Source: Parietaria judaica (taxonomy: Eukaryota > Streptophyta > Magnoliopsida > Rosales > Urticaceae). From it: DNA of 64,000 bases. The stretch is from contig OX940863.1 in NCBI GenBank assembly GCA_954871525.1, positions 44,440,501 to 44,504,500 on the forward strand. The letters are read 5' to 3'. Below, one piece after another: positions 51,647 to 62,477 of the stretch (position 1 is the stretch's first letter; every line of letters starts with the position of its first letter). The notes beneath the pieces were generated by a model. That model was not told where the DNA came from and did not search any database. It saw only the letters and a list, made by a program, of their open reading frames with translations. A program made the position numbers and the translations under genes.

Positions 51647-54600
51647 TGTTATAAATTGGTTTAGTTTTGGCATTAAATTTTTTTGGAGCTCTCTTTAAAC
51701 CCAGTTTCAACAATTAATGCGTGCTCCAAAAAAAAACTGAGTCTTTTTTCCATTTTACGCGAAAGAACCCTAATTAAACGATATTTTAAACAAAAATTGA
51801 ACTTCCAAATGCTAAATAATGTGTAATTGTATCACATTTACTTATTTTAATCCCTAAATAGCGAAGCACTATCTCGTAGTTTCTATATGAAGCCGTTAAT
51901 GGGTTAAAATCTTTACCGAAAAGTGTTAAAAATTGGTTTTCTTGCGAGAGCAAATACGATCTGTTCTTGACGAAATTTGAGTTGCTAGACTTTCGTTAGG
52001 GTGGTATTGTTATAAATTGGTTTAGTTTTGGCATTAAATTTTTTTGGAGCTCTCTTTAAACCCAGTTTCAACAATTAATGCGTGCTCCAAAAAAAAACTG
52101 AGTCTTTTTTCCATTTTACGCGAAAGAACCCTAATTAAACGATATTTTAAAAAAAAATTGAACTTCCAAATGCTAAATAATGTGTAATTGTATCACATTT
52201 ACTTATTTTAATCCCTAAATAGCGAAGCACTATCTCGTAGTTTCTATATGAAGCCGTTAATGGGTTAAAATCTTTACCGAAAAGTGTTAAAAATTGGTTT
52301 TCTTGCGATAGCAAATACGATCCGTTCTTGACGAAATTTAAGTTGCTAGACTTTCGTTAGGGTGGTATTGTTATAAATTGGTTTAGTTTTGGCATTCAAT
52401 TTTTTTGGAGCTCTCTTTAAACCCAGTTTCAACAATTAATGCGTGCTCCAAAAAAAAACTGACTGTTTTTTCCATTTTACGCGAAAGAACCCTAATTAAA
52501 CGATATTTTAAACAAAAATTGAACTTCCAAATGCTAAATAATGTGTAATTGTATCACATTTACTTATTTTAATCCCTAAATAGCGAAGCACTATCTCGTA
52601 GTTTCTATATGAAGCCGTTAATGGGTTAAAATCTTTACCGAAAAGTGTTAAAAATTGGTTTTCTTGCGAGAGCAAATACGATCCGTTCTTGACGGAATTT
52701 GAGTTGCTAGACTTTCGTTAGGGTGGTATTGTTATAAATTGGTTTAGTTTTGGCATTAAATTTTTTTGGAGCTCTCTTTAAACCCAGTTTCAACAATTAA
52801 TGCGTGCTCAAAAAAAAAAACTGAGTCTTTTTTCCATTTTACGCGAAAGAACCCTAATTAAACGATATTTTAAACAAAAATTGAACTTCCAAATGCTAAA
52901 TAATGTGTAATTGTATCACATTTACTTATTTTAATCCCTAAATAGCGAAGCACTATCTCGTAGTTTCTATATGAAGCCGTTAATGGGTTAAAATCTTTAC
53001 CGAAAAGTGTTAAAAATTGGTTTTCTTGCGAGAGCAAATACGATCTGTTCTTGACGAAATTTGAGTTGCTAGACTTTCGTTAGGGTGGTATTGTTATAAA
53101 TTGGTTTAGTTTTGGCATTAAATTTTTTTGGAGCTCTCTTTAAACCCAGTTTCAACAATTAATGCGTGCTCCAAAAAAAAACTGAGTCTTTTTTCCATTT
53201 TACGCGAAAGAACCCTAATTAAACGATATTTTAAAAAAAAATTGAACTTCCAAATGCTAAATAATGTGTAATTGTATCACATTTACTTATTTTAATCCCT
53301 AAATAGTGAAGCACTATCTCGTAGTTTCTATATGAAGCCGTTAATGGGTTAAAATCTTTACCGAAAAGTGTTAAAAATTGGTTTTCTTGCGAGAGCAAAT
53401 ACGATCCGTTCTTGACGGAATTTGAGTTGCTAGACTTTCGTTAGGGTGGTATTGTTATAAATTGGTTTAGTTTTGGCATTAAATTTTTTTGGAGCTCTCT
53501 TTAAACCCAGTTTCAACAATTAATGCGTGCTCCAAAAAAAAACTGAGTCTTTTTTCCATTTTACGCGAAAGAACCCTAATTAAACGATATTTTAAACAAA
53601 AATTGAACTTCCAAATGCTAAATAATGTGTAATTGTATCACATTTACTTATTTTAATCCCTAAATAGCGAAGCACTATCTCGTAGTTTCTATATGAAGCC
53701 GTTAATGGGTTAAAATCTTTACCGAAAAGTGTTAAAAATTGGTTTTCTTGCGAGAGCAAATACAATCTGTTCTTGACGAAATTTGAGTTGCTAGACTTTC
53801 GTTAGGGTGGTATTGTTATAAATTGGTTTAGTTTTGGCATTAAATTTTTTTGGAGCTCTCTTTAAACCCAGTTTCAACAATTAATGCGTGCTCCAAAAAA
53901 AAACTGAGTCTTTTTTCCATTTTACGCGAAAGAACCCTAATTAAACGATATTTTAAAAAAAAATTGAACTTCCAAATGCTAAATAATGTGTAATTGTATC
54001 ACATTTACTTATTTTAATCCCTAAATAGCGAAGCACTATCTCGTAGTTTCTATATGAAGCCGTTAATGGGTTAAAATCTTTACCGAAAAGTGTTAAAAAT
54101 TGGTTTTCTTGCGAGAGCAAATACGATCCGTTCTTGACGGAATTTGAGTTGCTAGACTTTCGTTAGGGTGGTATTGTTATAAATTGGTTTAGTTTTGGCA
54201 TTAAATTTTTTTGGAGCTCTCTTTAAACCCAGTTTCAACAATTAATGCGTGCTCCAAAAAAAAACTGAGTCTTTTTTCCATTTTACGCGAAAAAACCCTA
54301 ATTAAACGATATTTTAAACAAAAATTGAACTTCCAAATGCTAAATAATGTGTAATTGTATCACATTTACTTATTTTAATCCCTAAATAGCGAAGCACTAT
54401 CTCGTAGTTTCTATATGAAGCCGTTAATGGGTTAAAATCTTTACCGAAAAGTGTTAAAAATTGGTTTTCTTGCGAGAGCAAATACGATCCGTTCTTGACG
54501 AAATTTAAGTTGCTAGACTTTCGTTAGGGTGGTATTGTTATAAATTGGTTTAGTTTTGGCATTCAATTTTTTTGGAGCTCTCTTTAAACCCAGTTTCAAC

Positions 54601-55618
54601 AATTAATGCGTGCTCCAAAAAAAAACTGACTGTTTTTTCCATTTTACGCGAAAGAACCCTAATTAAACGATATTTTAAACAAAAATTGAACTTCCAAATG
54701 CTAAATAATGTGTAATTGTATCACATTTACTTATTTTAATCCCTAAATAGCGAAGCACTATCTCGTAGTTTCTATATGAAGCCGTTAATGGGTTAAAATC
54801 TTTACCGAAAAGTGTTAAAAATTGGTTTTCTTGCGAGAGCAAATACGATCCGTTCTTGACGGAATTTGAGTTGCTAGACTTTCGTTAGGGTGGTATTGTT
54901 ATAAATTGGTTTAGTTTTGGCATTAAATTTTTTTGGAGCTCTCTTTAAACCCAGTTTCAACAATTAATGCGTGCTCCAAAAAAAAACTGAGTCTTTTTTC
55001 CATTTTACGCGAAAGAACCCTAATTAAACGATATTTTAAACAAAAATTGAACTTCCAAATGCTAAATAATGTGTAATTGTATCACATTTACTTATTTTAA
55101 TCCCTAAATAGCGAAGCACTATCTCGTAGTTTCTATATGAAGCCGTTAATGGGTTAAAATCTTTACCGAAAAGTGTTAAAAATTGGTTTTCTTGCGAGAG
55201 CAAATACGATCCGTTCTTGACGAAATTTGAGTTGCTAGACTTTCGTTAGGGTGGTATTGTTATAAATTGGTTTAGTTTTGGCATTAAATTTTTTTGGAGC
55301 TCTCTTTAAACCCAGTTTCAACAATTAATGCGTGCTCCAAAAAAAAACTGAGTCTTTTTTCCATTTTACGCGAAAGAACCCTAATTAAACGATATTTTAA
55401 AAAAAAATTGAACTTCCAAATGCTAAATAATGTGTAATTGTATCACATTTACTTATTTTAATCCCTAAATAGCGAAGCACTATCTCGTAGTTTCTATATG
55501 AAGCCGTTAATGGGTTAAAATCTTTACCGAAAAGTGTTAAAAATTGGTTTTCTTGCGAGAGCAAATACGATCCGTTCTTGACGAAATTTGAGTTGCTAGA
55601 CTTTCGTTAGGGTGGTAT
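51647..55618. repeat. Derived 5- and 6-monomer forms of the 4-monomer repeat
   Basis: Monomers start at 51647, 52008, 52369, 52730, 53092, 53453, 53814, 54175, 54536, 54897 and 55258. They carry the markers of the preceding 4-monomer repeat in altered combinations. The copy at 52008 joins a TTTTAAAAAAAAATTG 5' half to a GCGATAGC and AAATTTAAG 3' half. At 53814 and 54175 the corresponding features sit on two separate monomers, so one arrangement arose from the other by exchange. ACGATCTGTTC recurs at 51647, 52730 and 53453, the last as ACAATCTGTTC. Confidence 0.8.
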
Positions 55619-58600
55619 TGTTATAAATTGGTTTAGTTTTGGCATTCAATTTTTTTGGAGCTCTCTTTAAGCCCAGTTTCAACAATTAATGCGTGCTCCA
55701 AAAAAAAACTGAGTCTTTTTTCCATTTTACGCGAAAGAACCCTAATTAAACGCTATTTTAAACAAAAATTGAACTTCCAAATGCTAAATAATGTGTAATT
55801 GTATCACATTTACTTATTTTAATCCCTAAATAGCGAAGCACTATCTCGTAGTTTCTATATGAAGCCGTTAATGGGTTAAAATCTTTACCGAAAAGTGTTA
55901 AAAATTGGTTTTCTTGCGAGAGCAAATACGATCCGTTCTTGACGGAATTTGAGTTGCTAGACTTTCGTTAGGGTGGTATTGTTATAAATTGGTTTAGTTT
56001 TGGCATTCAATTTTTTTGGAGCTCTCTTTAAACCCAGTTTCAACAATTAATGCGTGCTCCAAAAAAAAACTGACTGTTTTTTCCATTTTACGCGAAAGAA
56101 CCCTAATTAAACGATATTTTAAACAAAAATTGAACTTCCAAATGCTAAATAATGTGTAATTGTATCACATTTACTTATTTTAATCCCTAAATAGCGAAGC
56201 ACTATCTCGTAGTTTCTATATGAAGCCGTTAATGGGTTAAAATCTTTACCGAAAAGTGTTAAAAATTGGTTTTCTTGCGAGAGCAAATACGATCCGTTCT
56301 TGACGGAATTTGAGTTGCTAGACTTTCGTTAGGGTGGTATTGTTATAAATTGGTTTAGTTTTGGCATTAAATTTTTTTGGAGCTCTCTTTAAACCCAGTT
56401 TCAACAATTAATGCGTGCTCCAAAAAAAAACTGAGTCTTTTTTCCATTTTACGCGAAAGAACCCTAATTAAACGATATTTTAAACAAAAATTGAACTTCC
56501 AAATGCTAAATAATGTGTAATTGTATCACATTTACTTATTTTAATCCCTAAATAGCGAAGCACTATCTCGTAGTTTCTATATGAAGCCGTTAATGGGTTA
56601 AAATCTTTACCGAAAAGTGTTAAAAATTGGTTTTCTTGCGAGAGCAAATACGATCCGTTCTTGACGAAATTTGAGTTGCTAGACTTTCGTTAGGGTGGTA
56701 TTGTTATAAATTGGTTTAGTTTTGGCATTAAATTTTTTTGGAGCTCTCTTTAAACCCAGTTTCAACAATTAATGCGTGCTCCAAAAAAAAACTGAGTCTT
56801 TTTTCCATTTTACGCGAAAGAACCCTAATTAAACGATATTTTAAAAAAAAATTGAACTTCCAAATGCTAAATAATGTGTAATTGTATCACATTTACTTAT
56901 TTTAATCCCTAAATAGCGAAGCACTATCTCGTAGTTTCTATATGAAGCCGTTAATGGGTTAAAATCTTTACCGAAAAGTGTTAAAAATTGGTTTTCTTGC
57001 GAGAGCAAATACGATCCGTTCTTGACGAAATTTGAGTTGCTAGACTTTCGTTAGGGTGGTATTGTTATAAATTGGTTTAGTTTTGGCATTCAATTTTTTT
57101 GGAGCTCTCTTTAAACCCAGTTTCAACAATTAATGCGTGCTCCAAAAAAAAACTGAGTCTTTTTTCCATTTTACGCGAAAGAACCCTAATTAAACGCTAT
57201 TTTAAACAAAAATTGAACTTCCAAATGCTAAATAATGTGTAATTGTATCACATTTACTTATTTTAATCCCTAAATAGCGAAGCACTATCTCGTAGTTTCT
57301 ATATGAAGCCGTTAATGGGTTAAAATCTTTACCGAAAAGTGTTAAAAATTGGTTTTCTTGCGAGAGCAAATACGATCCGTTCTTGACGAAATTTGAGTTG
57401 CTAGACTTTCGTTAGGGTGGTATTGTTATAAATTGGTTTAGTTTTGGCATTAAATTTTTTTGGAGCTCTCTTTAAACCCAGTTTCAACAATTAATGCGTG
57501 CTCCAAAAAAAAACTGAGTCTTTTTTCCATTTTACGCGAAAGAACCCTAATTAAATGATATTTTAAACAAAAATTGAACTTCCAAATGCTAAATAATGTG
57601 TAATTGTATCACATTTACTTATTTTAATCCCTAAATAGCGAAGCACTATCTCGTAGTTTCTATATGAAGCCGTTAATGGGTTAAAATCTTTACCGAAAAG
57701 TGTTAAAAATTGGTTTTCTTGCGAGAGCAAATACGATCCGTTCTTGACGAAATTTGAGTTGCTAGACTTTTGTTAGGGTGGTATTGTTATAAATTGGTTT
57801 AGTTTTGGCATTAAATTTTTTTGGAGCTCTCTTTAAACCCAGTTTCAACAATTAATGCGTGCTCCAAAAAAAAACTGAGTCTTTTTTCCATTTTACACGA
57901 AAGAACCCTAATTAAACGATATTTTAAAAAAAAATTGAACTTCCAAATGCTAAATAATGTGTAATTGTATCACATTTACTTATTTTAATCCCTAAATAGC
58001 GAAGCACTATCTCGTAGTTTCTATATGAAGCCGTTAATGGGTTAAAATCTTTACCGAAAAGTGTTAAAAATTGGTTTTCTTGCGAGAGCAAATACGATCC
58101 GTTCTTGACGAAATTTGAGTTGCTAGACTTTCGTTAGGGTGGTATTGTTATAAATTGGTTTAGTTTTGGCATTAAATTTTTTTGGAGCTCTCTTTAAGCC
58201 CAGTTTCAACAATTAATGCGTGCTCCAAAAAAAAACTGAGTCTTTTTTCCATTTTACGCGAAAGAACCCTAATTAAACGCTATTTTAAACAAAAATTGAA
58301 CTTCCAAATGCTAAATAATGTGTAATTGTATCACATTTACTTATTTTAATCCCTAAATAGCGAAGCACTATCTCGTAGTTTCTATATGAAGCCGTTAATG
58401 GGTTAAAATCTTTACCGAAAAGTGTTAAAAATTGGTTTTCTTGCGAGAGCAAATACGATCCGTTCTTGACGAAATTTGAGTTGCTAGACTTTCGTTAGGG
58501 TGGTATTGTTATAAATTGGTTTAGTTTTGGCATTAAATTTTTTTGGAGCTCTCTTTAAACCCAGTTTCAACAATTAATGCGTGCTCCAAAAAAAAACTGA

Positions 58601-61600
58601 GTCTTTTTTCCATTTTACGCGAAAGAACCCTAATTAAACGATATTTTAAACAAAAATTGAACTTCCAAATGCTAAATAATGTGTAATTGTATCACATTTA
58701 CTTATTTTAATCCCTAAATAGCGAAGCACTATCTCGTAGTTTCTATATGAAGCCGTTAATGGGTTAAAATCTTTACCGAAAAGTGTTAAAAATTGGTTTT
58801 CTTGCGAGAGCAAATACGATCCGTTCTTGACGAAATTTGAGTTGCTAGACTTTCGTTAGGGTGGTATTGTTATAAATTGGTTTAGTTTTGGCATTAAATT
58901 TTTTTGGAGCTCTCTTTAAGCCCAGTTTCAACAATTAATGCGTGCTCCAAAAAAAAACTGAGTCTTTTTTCCATTTTACGCGAAAGAACCCTAATTAAAC
59001 GATATTTTAAACAAAAATTGAACTTCCAAATGCTAAATAATGTGTAATTGTATCACATTTACTTATTTTAATCCCTAAATAGCGAAGCACTATCTCGTAG
59101 TTTCTATATGAAGCCGTTAATGGGTTAAAATCTTTACCGAAAAGTGTTAAAAATTGGTTTTCTTGCGAGAGCAAATACGATCCGTTCTTGACGAAATTTG
59201 AGTTGCTAGACTTTCGTTAGGGTGGTATTGTTATAAATTGGTTTAGTTTTGGCATTAAATTTTTTTGGAGCTCTCTTTAAACCCAGTTTCAACAATTAAT
59301 GCGTGCTCCAAAAAAAAACTGAGTCTTTTTTCCATTTTACGCGAAAGAACCCTAATTAAACGATATTTTAAAAAAAAATTGAACTTCCAAATGCTAAATA
59401 ATGTGTAATTGTATCAAATTTACTTATTTTAATCCCTAAATAGCGAAGCACTATCTCGTAGTTTCTATATGAAGCCGTTAATGGGTTAAAATCTTTACCG
59501 AAAAGTGTTAAAAATTGGTTTTCTTGCGAGAGCAAATACGATCCGTTCTTGACGAAATTTGAGTTGCTAGACTTTCGTTAGGGTGGTATTGTTATAAATT
59601 GGTTTAGTTTTGGCATTCAATTTTTTTGGAGCTCTCTTTAAGCCCAGTTTCAACAATTAATGCGTGCTCCAAAAAAAAACTGAGTCTTTTTTCCATTTTA
59701 CGCGAAAGAACCCTAATTAAACGCTATTTTAAACAAAAATTGAACTTCCAAATGCTAAATAATGTGTAATTGTATCACATTTACTTATTTTAATCCCTAA
59801 ATAGCGAAGCACTATCTCGTAGTTTCTATATGAAGCCGTTAATGGGTTAAAATCTTTACCGAAAAGTGTTAAAAATTGGTTTTCTTGCGAGAGCAAATAC
59901 GATCCGTTCTTGACGGAATTTGAGTTGCTAGACTTTCGTTAGGGTGGTATTGTTATAAATTGGTTTAGTTTTGGCATTCAATTTTTTTGGAGCTCTCTTT
60001 AAACCCAGTTTCAACAATTAATGCGTGCTCCAAAAAAAAACTGACTGTTTTTTCCATTTTACGCGAAAGAACCCTAATTAAACGATATTTTAAACAAAAA
60101 TTGAACTTCCAAATGCTAAATAATGTGTAATTGTATCACATTTACTTATTTTAATCCCTAAATAGCGAAGCACTATCTCGTAGTTTCTATATGAAGCCGT
60201 TAATGGGTTAAAATCTTTACCGAAAAGTGTTAAAAATTGGTTTTCTTGCGAGAGCAAATACGATCCGTTCTTGACGGAATTTGAGTTGCTAGACTTTCGT
60301 TAGGGTGGTATTGTTATAAATTGGTTTAGTTTTGGCATTAAATTTTTTTGGAGCTCTCTTTAAACCCAGTTTCAACAATTAATGCGTGCTCCAAAAAAAA
60401 ACTGAGTCTTTTTTCCATTTTACGCGAAAGAACCCTAATTAAACGATATTTTAAACAAAAATTGAACTTCCAAATGCTAAATAATGTGTAATTGTATCAC
60501 ATTTACTTATTTTAATCCCTAAATAGCGAAGCACTATCTCGTAGTTTCTATATGAAGCCGTTAATGGGTTAAAATCTTTACCGAAAAGTGTTAAAAATTG
60601 GTTTTCTTGCGAGAGCAAATACGATCCGTTCTTGACGAAATTTGAGTTGCTAGACTTTCGTTAGGGTGGTATTGTTATAAATTGGTTTAGTTTTGGCATT
60701 AAATTTTTTTGGAGCTCTCTTTAAACCCAGTTTCAACAATTAATGTGTGCTCCAAAAAAAAACTGAGTCTTTTTTCCATTTTACGCGAAAGAACCCTAAT
60801 TAAACGATATTTTAAAAAAAAATTGAACTTCCAAATGCTAAATAATGTGTAATTGTATCACATTTACTTATTTTAATCCCTAAATAGCGAAGCACTATCT
60901 CGTAGTTTCTATATGAAGCCGTTAATGGGTTAAAATCTTTACCGAAAAGTGTTAAAAATTGGTTTTCTTGCGAGAGCAAATACGATCCGTTCTTGACGAA
61001 ATTTGAGTTGCTAGACTTTCGTTAGGGTGGTATTGTTATAAATTGGTTTAGTTTTGGCATTCAATTTTTTTGGAGCTCTCTTTAAACCCAGTTTCAACAA
61101 TTAATGCGTGCTCCAAAAAAAAACTGAGTCTTTTTTCCATTTTACGCGAAAGAACCCTAATTAAACGCTATTTTAAACAAAAATTGAACTTCCAAATGCT
61201 AAATAATGTGTAATTGTATCACATTTACTTATTTTAATCCCTAAATAGCGAAGCACTATCTCGTAGTTTCTATATGAAGCCGTTAATGGGTTAAAATCTT
61301 TACCGAAAAGTGTTAAAAATTGGTTTTCTTGCGAGAGCAAATACGATCCGTTCTTGACGAAATTTGAGTTGCTAGACTTTCGTTAGGGTGGTATTGTTAT
61401 AAATTGGTTTAGTTTTGGCATTAAATTTTTTTGGAGCTCTCTTTAAACCCAGTTTCAACAATTAATGCGTGCTCCAAAAAAAAACTGAGTCTTTTTTCCA
61501 TTTTACGCGAAAGAACCCTAATTAAATGATATTTTAAACAAAAATTGAACTTCCAAATGCTAAATAATGTGTAATTGTATCACATTTACTTATTTTAATC

Positions 61601-62477
61601 CCTAAATAGCGAAGCACTATCTCGTAGTTTCTATATGAAGCCGTTAATGGGTTAAAATCTTTACCGAAAAGTGTTAAAAATTGGTTTTCTTGCGAGAGCA
61701 AATACGATCCGTTCTTGACGAAATTTGAGTTGCTAGACTTTTGTTAGGGTGGTATTGTTATAAATTGGTTTAGTTTTGGCATTCAATTTTTTTGGAGCTC
61801 TCTTTAAACCCAGTTTCAACAATTAATGCGTGCTCCAAAAAAAAACTGAGTCTTTTTTCCATTTTACACGAAAGAACCCTAATTAAACGATATTTTAAAA
61901 AAAAATTGAACTTCCAAATGCTAAATAATGTGTAATTGTATCACATTTACTTATTTTAATCCCTAAATAGCGAAGCACTATCTCGTAGTTTCTATATGAA
62001 GCCGTTAATGGGTTAAAATCTTTACCGAAAAGTGTTAAAAATTGGTTTTCTTGCGAGAGCAAATACGATCCGTTCTTGACGAAATTTGAGTTGCTAGACT
62101 TTCGTTAGGGTGGTATTGTTATAAATTGGTTTAGTTTTGGCATTAAATTTTTTTGGAGCTCTCTTTAAGCCCAGTTTCAACAATTAATGCGTGCTCCAAA
62201 AAAAAACTGAGTCTTTTTTCCATTTTACGCGAAAGAACCCTAATTAAACGCTATTTTAAACAAAAATTGAACTTCCAAATGCTAAATAATGTGTAATTGT
62301 ATCACATTTACTTATTTTAATCCCTAAATAGCGAAACACTATCTCGTAGTTTCTATATGAAGCCGTTAATGGGTTAAAATCTTTACCGAAAAGTGTTAAA
62401 AATTGGTTTTCTTGCGAGAGCAAATACGATCCGTTCTTGACGAAATTTGAGTTGCTAGACTTTCGTTAGGGTGGTAT
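55619..62477. repeat. 11-monomer higher-order repeat, one full copy (55619-59589) and eight monomers of a second (59590-62477)
   Basis: The unit is 3971 bp. Marker order at the start of each copy: CATTCAATT with TTTAAGCCC, AACGCTATTTT and GACGGAATT; CATTCAATT with AACTGACTG and GACGGAATT; GAGTC; TTTTAAAAAAAAATTG; CATTCAATT with AACGCTATTTT; TTAAATGATATT with CTTTTGTTAGG; TTTTACACGAAAG with TTTTAAAAAAAAATTG; TTTAAGCCC with AACGCTATTTT. TTAAATGAT at 57554 and 61523 and TTTTACACG at 57891 and 61861 sit about 3970 bp apart, which confirms the register. The second copy stops following the pattern at 62478. Confidence 0.85.
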
